From Bacteroidota bacterium (GTDB lineage Bacteria; Bacteroidota; Bacteroidia; Chitinophagales; UBA10324): DNA of 64,000 bases. Each line of letters begins with the position of its first letter. Positions within the stretch are counted from its first letter, which is position 1. Below the pieces are notes generated by a model. That model had not been told where the DNA came from. It did not search any database and worked only from the letters and a program-made list of their open reading frames with translations. The stretch spans positions 24,977 through 88,976 of the forward strand of contig BJGQ01000007.1 in the NCBI GenBank assembly GCA_014190575.1. The letters run 5' to 3'. The position numbers and the translations under genes were made by a program. Of this stretch, positions 45,440 to 55,777 are shown piece by piece.

Positions 45440-46264
45440 TTATCGTGAATTTGCTCCACCCATTTGCATAGCAGAAAGCATGTTTCCGTAAATTGAATTT
45501 AAATGTCCAAGATTTTTTGCCAAGCCGTTCATTTCCGTTTTATATTTCTTAGTATCTTCTACAGAATCATTTAAATTTTCCATAGCATTTGAAAGTGTTC
45601 CATAAAATTTATTCATCGTTTTCAAATGGCTGTTAGTATCTTGTAATTCCAATTCATAAATAGCATTCAATTGAGCAAGATTTTTTGAAACCTGTTGTAC
45701 CTGTTCATGATATTTCTTAGTTTCATCAGCACCTGCAGATAATAATTCAGCTGCATTTGTTGCTTCATTATATGCCTTTTTCATTTCAGTCAAAGCAGCA
45801 GAAGCTTCCTTCGTTTTTGCAGTATATTCCCCAGTTGCTGAAGCTGCATCACTTACATCAGAAAGTTTCGAAAGATTTTCTCCCAGCTTATTTAAGTTAT
45901 CACCTAAGCGACGAATTAATTCTTGGTCAACATTCGCAGTTTCTAATAAATTATCAAATTGCTGTGTTAATGTACCATGAGTTGCCTTATTGTGTTCTTT
46001 AATTAATTCCTCTTCATCCGGAGCCAAATCAATTTCGGGATAAATTTTTTCCCAATAATAATCCTTATGCGGAGGAAGTATTCCCAAAAGGGCAAAAATA
46101 AATGCTTCAGTACACATACCAACAATTAACATTTCGCTAGCAAAATTCCAATGTTGTAATTTGAATAATGCTCCCATTAATACAACAGAAGCTCCTAATC
46201 CGATAATGAGATTTTTAATTCTTTTACCTTTTTCAGTCTCGAAAAAATGCGCGAGTTTGTTCAT
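45440..46264 (-). CDS. gldL: Type IX secretion/gliding motor protein GldL (PorL)
   Basis: 274 residues. Two transmembrane helices near the N-terminus (residues ~16-38 and ~45-64, with the membrane-embedded acidic residue in GMCTEAFIFAL) form the proton path. A long cytoplasmic coiled-coil tail follows, rich in Ala, Asn, Leu and Lys (MKKAYNEATNAAELLSAG). It partners GldM. It lies 105 bases after gldK. Confidence 0.96.
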   Translation of the reverse strand: MNKLAHFFETEKGKRIKNLIIGLGASVVLMGALFKLQHWNFASEMLIVGMCTEAFIFALLGILPPHKDYYWEKIYPEIDLAPDEEELIKEHNKATHGTLTQQFDNLLETANVDQELIRRLGDNLNKLGENLSKLSDVSDAASATGEYTAKTKEASAALTEMKKAYNEATNAAELLSAGADETKKYHEQVQQVSKNLAQLNAIYELELQDTNSHLKTMNKFYGTLSNAMENLNDSVEDTKKYKTEMNGLAKNLGHLNSIYGNMLSAMQMGGANSR

Positions 46265-46369
46265 TTTTGAAAAGTGTTTATTTAGTTAATTAGTTATTAT
46301 TTATTTGGTTTAATGCGAATTTGTAGTGTGTTGAATTGCAATTCAATAGAAAATAACATAATAAAAATG

Positions 46370-47641
46370 TTAATCATTTATTGAACGACCTAAGAATGTA
46401 ATAGTATTTCGAAATCCAACATAAGCTTTCGCTGAATCCTGATATTCATAATTACGGACACCGGTTTGGCAGTAATAAGCAATGTCTTTCCATGAACCTC
46501 CTCTAATAACTTTCCGCTTAAGAGTGGGTGCATCAGAATTTTGGGCGTTATATTGTATATCCGGATCCAAGTCCCAAACAAATGAATAGGAGTTTTCATA
46601 AAAAGCAGTTGAAGTCCATTCTGATACATTGCCGGCCATATTATATAACCCATAATCGTTAGGAAAGTATGCATCAACTTTTACTGTATAAAATCCTCCA
46701 TCATCTGGATAATTACCCCGACCAGGTTTAAAGTTGGCAAGGATACACCCCTTTTTATTTCGCATATAAGGACCACCCCATGGATAAGGGGAAATATCTC
46801 TTCCACCTCTTGCTGCATATTCCCATTCAGATTCATATGGAAGACGAAACTCATCGTTTATTACATCACCTAATTCTGTTCGGTAATCATTCCAGAAACG
46901 AGTACGCCATTTTGAAAAAGCAGTTGCTTGTTTCCAATCTACACCCACAACAGGATAATTATCAAATGCAGGATGCCAGAAATAATTGCGAGTCATAGGT
47001 TCATTATAAGAATATGTAAAATCATGAACCCAACATAATGTATCAGGATAAACATTTACTATTTCAGACATAATAACAGTGCTACGATCAAAATCTGAAT
47101 TATGGGGATTAGATCCGGAGGTTCTGTTTTCTTCCTTTGCAGCAGTTTTAAAATCTACCCAATAATATACATAGTTCAAAAGTTTTGTATTTATTTCCTT
47201 TCTTCCTAAAATTCTTTGATTTTCAGGAGTGTACATTGATGAAAGCTGATCTTGAATTTCCTCATCTTCCCAATCTATTTTTTCTCTGTAATTAACAGCA
47301 TTATCATCAATTAAATAATCGCCACCAAGAATTTTATGTGCAATCGAATCTTTAACGAATTCAACAAACTGACGATATTCATTATTGGAGATTTCAGTTT
47401 CATCCATAAAGAAACCTTGAATAGATATGGATTTAGGTTTTTGAATCAAGGCATTATTAATGTCTTGATCACTTTGGCCGATGTGCAAAGTACCAGATGG
47501 AATATAAATCATTCCGTAAGGAACTATCGTATTCCATTCAGGCCGGTCTAGGGAACCGAGAAGTTGCCCATTGTACCCACCATTGCAAGCAGCAAGCAGG
47601 AACACTAACCCTATTAGGAAATACCTTGAAATCTTGATCAT
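46370..47641 (-). CDS. gldK: Type IX secretion/gliding lipoprotein GldK (PorK)
   Basis: 423 residues from the ATG at 47641. A GTG 18 bases upstream is possible but less likely. The lipobox FLLAAC sets cysteine 19 as the lipid anchor. The mature part is a formylglycine-enzyme/SUMF1-like domain (IPSGTLHIGQSDQD, GFFMDETEISNNEYRQF, RLPYESEWEYAARGG, KVIRGGSWKD) used structurally in the periplasmic ring with GldN. A probable promoter lies upstream, so gldKLMN can be its own operon. Confidence 0.95.
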   Translation of the reverse strand: MIKISRYFLIGLVFLLAACNGGYNGQLLGSLDRPEWNTIVPYGMIYIPSGTLHIGQSDQDINNALIQKPKSISIQGFFMDETEISNNEYRQFVEFVKDSIAHKILGGDYLIDDNAVNYREKIDWEDEEIQDQLSSMYTPENQRILGRKEINTKLLNYVYYWVDFKTAAKEENRTSGSNPHNSDFDRSTVIMSEIVNVYPDTLCWVHDFTYSYNEPMTRNYFWHPAFDNYPVVGVDWKQATAFSKWRTRFWNDYRTELGDVINDEFRLPYESEWEYAARGGRDISPYPWGGPYMRNKKGCILANFKPGRGNYPDDGGFYTVKVDAYFPNDYGLYNMAGNVSEWTSTAFYENSYSFVWDLDPDIQYNAQNSDAPTLKRKVIRGGSWKDIAYYCQTGVRNYEYQDSAKAYVGFRNTITFLGRSIND

Positions 47642-47704
47642 GGTTCGTGGTTTAATCACTTATCGTGTAGAGGTTGTAACTATAGAATTTTATTTATGGG
47701 TGGG

Positions 47705-47734
47705 TAAAAATAATTATTTCATCTATCTAACCAA
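47705..47734 (-). promoter_or_regulatory. Possible gldK promoter
   Basis: On the minus strand, TTG (complement of 47732-47734), then 19 bases, then TATTTTTA (complement of 47705-47712). This is one mismatch from TAnnTTTG, about 64 bases before the gldK ATG. The rest of the 177-base gap shows no clear element. Confidence 0.35.
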
Positions 47735-47818
47735 ATCAATTTTTTTGATGGTGCTTTTTGAGTCAGACGCATTTTAACGGAGATTTCAGATAAAAGGTTA
47801 CAATTCTGTGACATTATT

Positions 47819-48802
47819 TTAAAACCTAGGAGTGAAAATTATTTTTTCAGGCTTTGAGGGCTTAGTTAAACTAACAGAATAGTGAAGCATTAACTCATGG
47901 CTTCCATCATTTGCTGCTGATAATTTTGAAATGGAATATTCATAGGCATAACCAACTTCAAAGTTTGGGTTAAGGGTAACTCCAATAAATCCAATTATTG
48001 CATCAGGATTTTCTGAACTGATTCCTCTGTATCCTGCCCCAATCCAACCAGATTTTTTATATCCTAAAAGAACTGAACCTTCACTTTGAAATTCATTGAA
48101 GTTATATTTTACAAATGCTGAAGGCTTAATGCTTATTGTTTTCTCTCTATTTATTAGGAATGAAATACTTCCGGAAATATTTCGCACTTCATCAATAGAT
48201 AGTTTTCCGGTAGTTGCTGAATATTTTAATGAGGGATTTAATAAATGTGAACCTGCAATTCCAACATTCATTATTTTATTGAGATAAAAAATTCCTACTG
48301 AAAATTCTGCTGAAGTTGATGAAACAGAATTAATAGGAAGTAAACCGTCGTTATGGTTGATTATTGAACCAGAATAAAACCCATCTGGTGCTCGAAGCAT
48401 TGTTCCATCAATTGTGGATTGGATGATTCCTCCTCGAACGCCAACTCCAAAACGATGATTGTTATTCCCTGTTATAAAGGAATAGCCAACCATTGCAAAA
48501 GTGTTTCGTTGCACACCTTGCTGACTATTTAAAATTATTAATCCTAATCCTCCATGAAGATTTGGTATGTATGAACTAAGATTAAGTGCCTGTGCTGTTG
48601 GATGACCGGAAATATTCAACCACTGTGTTCGTCCGATTGCTGAAGCATTAATGGATTTAGTAATTCCGGAAACACCTGGATTATAAAATTCAGGGTTCAA
48701 AGAACCATAAGCAAATTGTGGAATTTGTTGAGCGAATGAAAATTTTACGCTACAGAAGAAAATTAATATTACAAGTTTTAGTAAAATCTTTTTGTCAGTC
48801 AT
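47819..48802 (-). CDS. PorP/SprF family type IX secretion outer membrane protein
   Basis: 327 residues. The signal peptide ends at KFSFAQ. The mature protein starts QIPQFAYGSLNPEFYNPGVSG and continues as a beta-barrel with SRTQWLNISGHP-like and GLGLIILNSQQGV segments, typical of the PorP/SprF family. SprF-type members help export or anchor a specific partner. It lies just upstream of gldKLMN, where porP stands in several Bacteroidota. Whether it is the core PorP or a SprF paralogue cannot be told from sequence. Confidence 0.93.
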   Translation of the reverse strand: MTDKKILLKLVILIFFCSVKFSFAQQIPQFAYGSLNPEFYNPGVSGITKSINASAIGRTQWLNISGHPTAQALNLSSYIPNLHGGLGLIILNSQQGVQRNTFAMVGYSFITGNNNHRFGVGVRGGIIQSTIDGTMLRAPDGFYSGSIINHNDGLLPINSVSSTSAEFSVGIFYLNKIMNVGIAGSHLLNPSLKYSATTGKLSIDEVRNISGSISFLINREKTISIKPSAFVKYNFNEFQSEGSVLLGYKKSGWIGAGYRGISSENPDAIIGFIGVTLNPNFEVGYAYEYSISKLSAANDGSHELMLHYSVSLTKPSKPEKIIFTPRF

Positions 48803-48829
48803 TATTATGTTCAGAAAAATAAAAATAAA

Positions 48830-50902
48830 CTATTCAGTCTGAATTCCAAATGCATCTAATTTTTTCAATAATTCTTCAGCTGAATTAACAGGTTTGTCAC
48901 AAGAATAATTTCTGCATAAATAGAAGATTGAAGTGTCAGAAAATTGTTTGTCTTTCAATAATGGAATTGCAGAATTCTTTTTTTTAGAAGCAACCAGAAT
49001 ATTTATTGGAAGAAAATTTTTATTTAATTCTTCACCATTATGAATTGAATTCTTTCCTGTAATTACAATTTCAGTGAATCCAAAATCAAATGTATTCAAA
49101 GTCATTAACCAATTTCCAAATGAGGAAGAAAACTGAGTTGCAATGTTTTGAATTTTAGAATACATATTAATAGCAATGTCTCGCCAATCTGATTTGTCGA
49201 ATAGCAATCCGAGTTTGTAAAGGTTTTCGGCCATCATGGAGTTTCCGGATGCAATGGCATTATCAAAATATTCCTTCTTCCTAATAACAATATCATTTTG
49301 CCAATCGGGAGTAAAAAAGAAAAGTGTTTCATTGGTGTCTGAAAAATGTTCGATTACATAGTGAGCTAAATCATTTGCTTTACTCAACCATGGAATTTCG
49401 AATGTCAATTCGTAAACATTAATGCATGCTTTTATTAACGATGCATAATCATCAAGGAAGGCTGGGTTTTTTGACTCGCCATTTTTATAGTTGTGATGAA
49501 AAGCATACTCATGTTCATCATCCTTCAGTTTTTCAAAAAGAAAATTCAAAGTTGAAATAGCAGCTTCCGCGTACAATTTATTTCCGGATGCTTTTGAAGC
49601 ATTTGCATAGGCAGAAATCATTAATGCATTCCAGCTCAAAATAATTTTATCATCTAAAGCAGGACGAATTCTTTTTTCTCTTTCCATTAACAGCTTCTTT
49701 TTTCCTTCTGAAATAATTTTTTCTAACCCGGATTTTTCAATTCCATTTGTTTTAGAAAACTCTTCATTGCTTTTTTTAACATTCAAAATATTTTTTCCTT
49801 CCCAGTTTCCTTTTTCAGATACATTATAATAAGAACAAAAAATTCCTGTATCTTCTTTTAAAATATTTTCAATTTCTTTTTTATCCCACACATAAAATTT
49901 TCCTTCCACTCCTTCTGAGTCAGCATCCAAACTGGAATAAAATCCTCCATCCGGATTTTTTAATTCGCGATTGACAAATGCTAAAGTTTCATCAATAATT
50001 CTCAAATAATTTTTATCTTTAGTTAGTTTGTATGCATCAGCATAAGTTGATACGAGCAATGCATTATCATAAAGCATTTTTTCAAAGTGCGGCGCCAACC
50101 ATTTATCATCTGTGGAATACCTGGAAAAGCCTCCGCCTATCTGGTCATAAATTCCACCATACATCATTTTGTCTAATGAAAGACGAACTTGTTTTATTGC
50201 ACTTTCATTCTTCGTAAAAAAATAATATTGCATTAAAAAATTCAAACTGTAAGTGGATGGAAATTTCGGCGCGCTACCAATTCCTCCTTCAGTTTTATCA
50301 AATTGCTCTTCTAACTTTTTAAAGGCCTGATGCGAAATTTTTGCATCCGAAATTTTTGTCTGATACTTATTTAACAAATCATTTCTTCCCTGCATCAATT
50401 CGGTTAAATCATTCGACTGATTGATGATTTCATTTTTCCGTTCGTGCCATGCCTGCGATATTCCATTTAAAATCTGAATCCATCCCGGCCGGTTGTATGC
50501 AGGTTTCGGAGGAAAATAGGTTCCGCCATAAAAAGGTTTTAATGCCGGAGTAAGAAAAACATTCAACGGCCAGCCTCCACTACCGCTCATTATCTGAACG
50601 GCTTCCATATATATATTGTCGAGGTCAGGTCGCTCTTCGCGGTCAATTTTAATGTTGATGAAATTTTCATTCATGAACATTGCCACTTCTTCATTCTCGA
50701 ATGATTCATGTTCCATTACATGACACCAGTGACAAGCCGCATAACCAATACTTACTAAAATTGGCTTGTTTTCATTTCGTGATTTCTCTATTGCTTCATT
50801 ACTCCACGGAAACCAATTGACAGGATTGTGCGCATGTTGCAACAGATACGGACTGCTTTCATTAATAAGTTGATTTGTAAATTTTTTTTCAACTGTTTCC
50901 AT
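48830..50902 (-). CDS. DUF255 thioredoxin-domain protein (YyaL/SSP411-like)
   Basis: 690 residues from the ATG at 50902. The N-terminal thioredoxin-like domain has [20 protein letters not shown] and the redox-type pair CHWC (C57, C60). A large alpha/alpha-barrel domain follows, of the six-hairpin glycosidase kind, with [20 protein letters not shown]. Homologues are widespread, and the biochemical activity is unknown. It is often called N-acylglucosamine 2-epimerase-like because of the fold. An upstream in-frame ATG at 50917 is also possible. It lies 28 bases before porP. Confidence 0.93.
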   Translation of the reverse strand: METVEKKFTNQLINESSPYLLQHAHNPVNWFPWSNEAIEKSRNENKPILVSIGYAACHWCHVMEHESFENEEVAMFMNENFINIKIDREERPDLDNIYMEAVQIMSGSGGWPLNVFLTPALKPFYGGTYFPPKPAYNRPGWIQILNGISQAWHERKNEIINQSNDLTELMQGRNDLLNKYQTKISDAKISHQAFKKLEEQFDKTEGGIGSAPKFPSTYSLNFLMQYYFFTKNESAIKQVRLSLDKMMYGGIYDQIGGGFSRYSTDDKWLAPHFEKMLYDNALLVSTYADAYKLTKDKNYLRIIDETLAFVNRELKNPDGGFYSSLDADSEGVEGKFYVWDKKEIENILKEDTGIFCSYYNVSEKGNWEGKNILNVKKSNEEFSKTNGIEKSGLEKIISEGKKKLLMEREKRIRPALDDKIILSWNALMISAYANASKASGNKLYAEAAISTLNFLFEKLKDDEHEYAFHHNYKNGESKNPAFLDDYASLIKACINVYELTFEIPWLSKANDLAHYVIEHFSDTNETLFFFTPDWQNDIVIRKKEYFDNAIASGNSMMAENLYKLGLLFDKSDWRDIAINMYSKIQNIATQFSSSFGNWLMTLNTFDFGFTEIVITGKNSIHNGEELNKNFLPINILVASKKKNSAIPLLKDKQFSDTSIFYLCRNYSCDKPVNSAEELLKKLDAFGIQTE

Positions 50903-50944
50903 CCTGCGAAGAAACAATTTTATACTTCAAGCGAAATGATATTT

Positions 50945-51850
50945 TTATTTCTTCTTTTTCGAAGCAAGAATATATTTTTCAATTGCCATGATCATAGATG
51001 GTGATTCAATTGAAGGAGCTATAATATCGCAACGCAATTTTGCTTCTGCAATTGCTTTTAATGTCAATGGACCAAATCCGCCAATCACCTGGTTTTTTTG
51101 TTTGTAGTCAGGAAAATTATGTTTCAATGCATTTATGCTCGTTGGTCCAAAAAATATCAGCGCATCAAAATCCAAATCTTTCTTCTTCAGTTCAACAGGA
51201 ACTGTATTTAAAATCATCGCTTCAGCAAATTCAATATTACTCTTCTTCAAAAAATCAGGAATATCTGATTTATGAATATCGGCGCACGGCACTAAAAATT
51301 TTTCGCCTTCATTTTTATGATGCAGTACCACTTTAAAAAAATTTGGCAATGAACCATCACCAAAAAAAACTTTGCGCTTGCGATATAAAATGTATTTCTG
51401 TAAATACAAGGCTACTGATTCGGTCATGCAGTAATACTTAGTTTCATCAGGCATGCGAATTCGTAAACTTTCGCACAAACTAAAAAAATGATCAATAATA
51501 TTTCTACTGGTAAAAATCACTGATTGAAAACTGAGCGGATTAATTTTATAACGACGAAACTCTCTGTTTTCAATCCCTACTAAATGAATAAATGGTTTGA
51601 ATTCAATTTCAACTTTATACTTCCTGCACAATTCATTGTACGGATTTTTATCGTTCTCTGGTTTAGCCTGAGAAATTAAAATTGTTTTTATTGGTCGAGG
51701 TGGAATTGTTACAAGTGGCGCTTCAATAACTTTTTTAGGTTCAATAACTTTAGAGCCTTTTTTGCTGAAAGTTTTTTTTACACGCGCAGCCGCCTTTGAA
51801 ATTGAATTGGTGACCTTCTTTATTTGCTTCTTCGTTTTTGTCAACTTCAT
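50945..51850 (-). CDS. hemD: Uroporphyrinogen-III synthase-like protein
   Basis: 301 residues. From about residue 55 the HemD fold can be followed: IKTILISQAKPENDKNPY, SVIFTSRNIIDHFF, then ALIFFGPTSINAL and a final GPLTLKAIAEAKLRCDIIAP. HemD closes and rearranges hydroxymethylbilane to uroporphyrinogen III in haem synthesis. The first ~50 residues are an added Lys-rich segment (KTKKQIKKV, RVKKTFSKKG) that the enzyme does not need. Other haem genes are not adjacent, though hemW is 3.7 kb away. HemD proteins are weakly conserved, so activity is probable but not certain. Confidence 0.82.
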   Translation of the reverse strand: MKLTKTKKQIKKVTNSISKAAARVKKTFSKKGSKVIEPKKVIEAPLVTIPPRPIKTILISQAKPENDKNPYNELCRKYKVEIEFKPFIHLVGIENREFRRYKINPLSFQSVIFTSRNIIDHFFSLCESLRIRMPDETKYYCMTESVALYLQKYILYRKRKVFFGDGSLPNFFKVVLHHKNEGEKFLVPCADIHKSDIPDFLKKSNIEFAEAMILNTVPVELKKKDLDFDALIFFGPTSINALKHNFPDYKQKNQVIGGFGPLTLKAIAEAKLRCDIIAPSIESPSMIMAIEKYILASKKKK

Positions 51851-51873
51851 TCAAAGTTTTTTTCACAAATCAG

Positions 51874-52818
51874 TTACAATCCTTTCGCCCATTCCTTCAC
51901 CAGCTTTACAAATATCACGAAGGGCGCTATTTCGAGGGTGCAAATATAGACGAGAAAGTGAAACTTATGCTTGGCGAAATAATCGCCGCCAATGCTGAAT
52001 CCGCGAATGTATCGGAACAAAATAATAGCGACCATCAATATAAAACTTACAGGAATTGCGAACTGACTGATTGTATTTGGAGTGAAAGTAATGATTAATA
52101 AAAATGGCAACAACAAAACTCCTGTAACCCGATTTAACTGCACTTCGTTGAACTGATAAAAATTAATTTCTTTTTTAAATGGAAATAAAACTCCTGCAAT
52201 CCGCATGATGCCGAAGCGCATGATTAAAACAGATGCGGCAACAATTAATGATGCACATAACAACCACCAATAAGGAGGGAAGAATTGAAAATGATAAGCA
52301 ATTAAAAAAAGATAAACACCCATAATGAGCGTTGAATTTAAACTCAATAGAAATGTGCCAAGTTTCACGATTCCAAAGTTGTCACGAAAAATTTGTTGAT
52401 TGATTCCAATGGGTTTGAATATCTGAAATACTTCACTGAACTCCCTCGCATAATTCACCCGAAGGAATACTAACAAGACGGTTAAAACCAAAAGCAGATA
52501 AAACATCCACGATTTCCATTCATCGTTTCGCTTGCGGACAATAACTTCTTCGTCAGCTTTTTGTTTTATGTTTTGAAAAACTGAAACCGGATTTTTTAAT
52601 TTCCATTTGTCTTTTGGCTTGATGGAATTATCTGTAACAGTCGGGATAACAAAATTCAGAAAATGATTTTGTTGAATTGCTTCGTGATGAACAACGGAAG
52701 AAGAATTGTTTGATTGATGATTTGCAGAATCTGGTTGCGCAAAAGAAATTTTATTGAACAAGAATGTGCTCAGCAAAAAGAAAAATAAAAATTTGAGTTT
52801 GAAAAAATTAGAACTCAT
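51874..52818 (-). CDS. DUF4271 domain membrane protein
   Basis: 314 residues from the ATG at 52818. A signal-like leader ends at KISFAQ, followed by a Ser/Asn-rich linker and then about seven membrane helices with conserved REFSEVFQIFKPIGINQQ and FGIVKLGTFLLSLN. The function is unknown. DUF4271 genes usually sit next to hemD in Bacteroidota, as here. The start overlaps the barrel-protein stop by 11 bases. A longer reading from 52899 runs through the barrel gene and was rejected. Confidence 0.85.
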   Translation of the reverse strand: MSSNFFKLKFLFFFLLSTFLFNKISFAQPDSANHQSNNSSSVVHHEAIQQNHFLNFVIPTVTDNSIKPKDKWKLKNPVSVFQNIKQKADEEVIVRKRNDEWKSWMFYLLLVLTVLLVFLRVNYAREFSEVFQIFKPIGINQQIFRDNFGIVKLGTFLLSLNSTLIMGVYLFLIAYHFQFFPPYWWLLCASLIVAASVLIMRFGIMRIAGVLFPFKKEINFYQFNEVQLNRVTGVLLLPFLLIITFTPNTISQFAIPVSFILMVAIILFRYIRGFSIGGDYFAKHKFHFLVYICTLEIAPFVIFVKLVKEWAKGL

Positions 52819-54589
52819 TGATGTATCCGAAATGAATTTTTGCTGAACGCAATTGTAATGGATTTTCTTTTTCTTGCCCCACTGCATAACTGACACCAAA
52901 GATGCCTGCCTTTGTTTGAAAAGTCAAACCGGCTCCCACGCCTTTTGGAAAATCAGTATAAAAATTATTTGGCAACTGATGTTCGATGTAAGCGAAGTCG
53001 GCAAATAAAAACAAGTACGATGTGCGCTGAATCAGGTAACGATACTCTGCCGTAAACACATTGTACCACGAAGCATAAACCGACTGTTCATCAAAACCAC
53101 GCAACAATCTGTGGCCGCCAATGCGATACAATTCATTCTGAAAAATATCGGGAGCAATCAACGACTTGGTTTGAAAAGATAATTTCAAAACCTGCGTGCG
53201 CGAAATGGAAGTGTACTTATCTGCCTTCGCCAATAATTCGTAGCGCAATGATTTTTTAGGAAGCGAATCGTACAGCGAACTGAAATTAAAATCGGGTTCG
53301 TTCAAATCTGTGAGTTGTGTGATACTTGGATTGCGAATCACTTTTCTGTTACCAACTGCGGCTGATGCAAACAGATACCAGCCCTTGCGTGGACTCAATC
53401 TGAAATCTAATTTTTCGTAAGCCGCTTCCAATCCATAATAAGTAACCGACAAATCAATTTGTGATGGAAGTATGTGCGATTGTTTTATTTCAAAAGTATC
53501 AACAGACAATAATGACGATGAAGTGTTTCGCACAAAACCCTTGATGTAATTTCTTCCGCTGAATAAATATTGCAGCCCAATTTCCTTTTTCACATCAATG
53601 TAAAAAGTATCGTTCTTGTTTATTTCAAATCCGAGATTGATTCCGAATGGCTGCTGTAACAGATATGGATATTGTAAAGCAGATTTGAATTCGGTACTGC
53701 GCGGTTGCAGTTTATCTAAACTCAGAGTAAGTCGCTCGCCGCGCCCCAACACATTCCACATATCGAGCGAACCCTGACCTGTAACAATCACTTTTCCGGA
53801 AACACGATTGTTGGGCAACACACCAATCACTAAATCGAACTTGCTTGCATTTCTGTTTTTCAGTTGAAGAATGATGCTCGCTTTATCATCGTTGAAAATA
53901 ATTTTCGCTGCACTCTCCTGCTGCACAAACGGAATTTCATCCACCTGCTTATTGATTTCGCGAATCAGACTTTCGTTGTATAAATCTCCCGGCTTTATTC
54001 CGAGGTAACCGTACAAGTATGCATTCGCAATTTTTACATCACCATCCACCTTAATGCTGTCAATCGAAATCAGTTTTCCCTTGTCAATCATCAATGAAGC
54101 ACTCAACAAATTTTCTTTCCACACAATGCTATCGAGCCAGATTTTTGCGAATGGAAATCCATTGTTCTCGCAGTAAGTCACCAGTTTTTCTTCAATGGAT
54201 TTTATTTCCTTGTAGTAGAAATTTTTTTCGATGAACGAATTTGTTTTCAGATTAATGCGGTTCAATAAATCTTCGCTCACATTTCCTTTCGAAAGAAAAG
54301 CCCATTCAACTTGCTTATTTAATTTTATAAAAGCAGTGAGATGTGTGGAATCAATTTGCATGCTGTCAAGTGCAGAAAGCAGAAAACCTTTTTCATACAA
54401 TTGATTGAAAACTAAAGCCAGTTCTTTTTTCGATGAAACAGAATCACTCAGAATATTACGATAATTAATGAGCTTGTGAAGTGCGGCAGTATCTTTGTCT
54501 GAAGCAATTACTTTAAAATGAAATAACGGCTGCGCATGAAGGATAGAAAAACAGAAAATAAAAATTGCAGTGAGCACAGCTCTCAACAT
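52808..54589 (-). CDS. BamA/TamA family outer membrane protein
   Basis: 593 residues. The signal peptide ends at SILHAQ. About two or three POTRA-like modules (residues ~25-260, including IDSIKVDGDVKIANAYLYGYLGIKPGD) precede a 16-strand-type barrel. The lid-loop motif LRGFDEQSVYA is the conserved (V/I/L)RGF signature, and the protein ends in an aromatic residue (YINEF). With few POTRA modules it is more like TamA or a secondary BamA-like protein than the main BamA. First gene of a minus-strand run that ends at porP or gldN. Confidence 0.92.
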   Translation of the reverse strand: MLRAVLTAIFIFCFSILHAQPLFHFKVIASDKDTAALHKLINYRNILSDSVSSKKELALVFNQLYEKGFLLSALDSMQIDSTHLTAFIKLNKQVEWAFLSKGNVSEDLLNRINLKTNSFIEKNFYYKEIKSIEEKLVTYCENNGFPFAKIWLDSIVWKENLLSASLMIDKGKLISIDSIKVDGDVKIANAYLYGYLGIKPGDLYNESLIREINKQVDEIPFVQQESAAKIIFNDDKASIILQLKNRNASKFDLVIGVLPNNRVSGKVIVTGQGSLDMWNVLGRGERLTLSLDKLQPRSTEFKSALQYPYLLQQPFGINLGFEINKNDTFYIDVKKEIGLQYLFSGRNYIKGFVRNTSSSLLSVDTFEIKQSHILPSQIDLSVTYYGLEAAYEKLDFRLSPRKGWYLFASAAVGNRKVIRNPSITQLTDLNEPDFNFSSLYDSLPKKSLRYELLAKADKYTSISRTQVLKLSFQTKSLIAPDIFQNELYRIGGHRLLRGFDEQSVYASWYNVFTAEYRYLIQRTSYLFLFADFAYIEHQLPNNFYTDFPKGVGAGLTFQTKAGIFGVSYAVGQEKENPLQLRSAKIHFGYINEF

Positions 54590-54628
54590 TCAAAAGTTTT
54601 TTTTCAAAATTAATCAGGCAGCAAATCT

Positions 54629-55753
54629 ATGGCAGGTATTTATGTTCACATCCCGTTTTGCAAGAAAGCTTGTCACTATTGCGATTTTCATTTTACCACT
54701 ACCCAATATTATCGAGATGAAATTATAATGCAGTTGGCGAACGAAATTGAACAGCGAAAAAATTATTTAACCGAACGAACACTCAACACTATTTATTTCG
54801 GTGGAGGAACTCCTTCTATTCTGAGTGAAGAAGAATTGAATTTTTTGTTGAACAGTATTCATAAAATTTTTTCTGTTGCTGAAAATACTGAAATCACTTT
54901 GGAAGCAAACCCGGATGATTTATCAATAGAAAAATTATTGATGCTGAAAAAAACCGGCATCAACCGTTTAAGCATTGGCGTGCAAAGTTTTAGAGATGAA
55001 GATTTGAAATGGATGAACCGAGCACATGATGCAATACAGGCAAAGCAAGCTGTGATAAATGCAGCAAGCGCCGGCTTCAACAACATCAGCGTTGATTTGA
55101 TTTATGGTTTGCCCACTTCAACATTAGCCGACTGGAAAAAGAATCTGGAGATTGCTGCTACACTTCCTGTTCAACATTTATCGTGTTATTGTTTAACAGT
55201 GGAAGACAATACTGCTCTTCATCATTTTATAAAGAAAGGAAAAGTGAGTGAGAAAAAAGATGAAGTGAGTTCTGAAGAATTTCTGATGGCGCACGAATTT
55301 CTTGCTGCAAATAATTTTGAGCATTATGAAATTTCAAATTATAGTTTGAAAAATTTTCATAGCCAACACAATAGCAGCTACTGGGAAAACGAAACTTATC
55401 TCGGCATTGGTCCTTCAGCGCATTCATACAATGGAATTTCACGACAATGGAATGTGGCGAATAATATTCAGTACTTGAATTCGATGAAGGAAGGGAAATT
55501 ATTATTTGAGAAAGAAGAACTTTCCATCGAACAACAATTCAATGAATACCTGATGACCCGATTAAGGACTTCGAAAGGAATTTCATTCAAGTACATTGAA
55601 ACTGTTTTCGGAAAAAATTATTCAGATGAATTGCAACAAAAGTTTTCAGCTTATGAATTTCCAACACACTTTGAAATTCAAAACAACAATCTTCATTTAA
55701 CGATTGAAGGAATGTTGAAACTCAATTCAATTGTGATTGAATGGATGAAATAA
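54629..55753 (+). CDS. hemW: Radical SAM haem chaperone HemW
   Basis: 374 residues. The iron-sulfur motif CKKACHYC (C11, C15, C18) opens the protein, then FGGGTPSIL, the EANPDD block, GINRLSIGVQSF and DLIYGLPTST. The late GPSAHSYNG and the C-terminal HemW domain follow. HemW resembles oxygen-independent coproporphyrinogen oxidase but lacks its extra N-terminal part and delivers haem to membrane enzymes. It starts 39 bases from the divergent barrel gene, so both promoters must overlap in this short gap. The next gene follows after 24 bases. Confidence 0.94.
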   Translation: MAGIYVHIPFCKKACHYCDFHFTTTQYYRDEIIMQLANEIEQRKNYLTERTLNTIYFGGGTPSILSEEELNFLLNSIHKIFSVAENTEITLEANPDDLSIEKLLMLKKTGINRLSIGVQSFRDEDLKWMNRAHDAIQAKQAVINAASAGFNNISVDLIYGLPTSTLADWKKNLEIAATLPVQHLSCYCLTVEDNTALHHFIKKGKVSEKKDEVSSEEFLMAHEFLAANNFEHYEISNYSLKNFHSQHNSSYWENETYLGIGPSAHSYNGISRQWNVANNIQYLNSMKEGKLLFEKEELSIEQQFNEYLMTRLRTSKGISFKYIETVFGKNYSDELQQKFSAYEFPTHFEIQNNNLHLTIEGMLKLNSIVIEWMK

Positions 55754-55777
55754 GTTTGCGCCGAAAAAAAAATATTT

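Noticed and set aside
52819..52899. Longer start for the DUF4271 protein
   Set aside because: The extra residues are read out of frame from the barrel gene; the ATG at 52818 begins a normal signal-like leader with an 11-base overlap.
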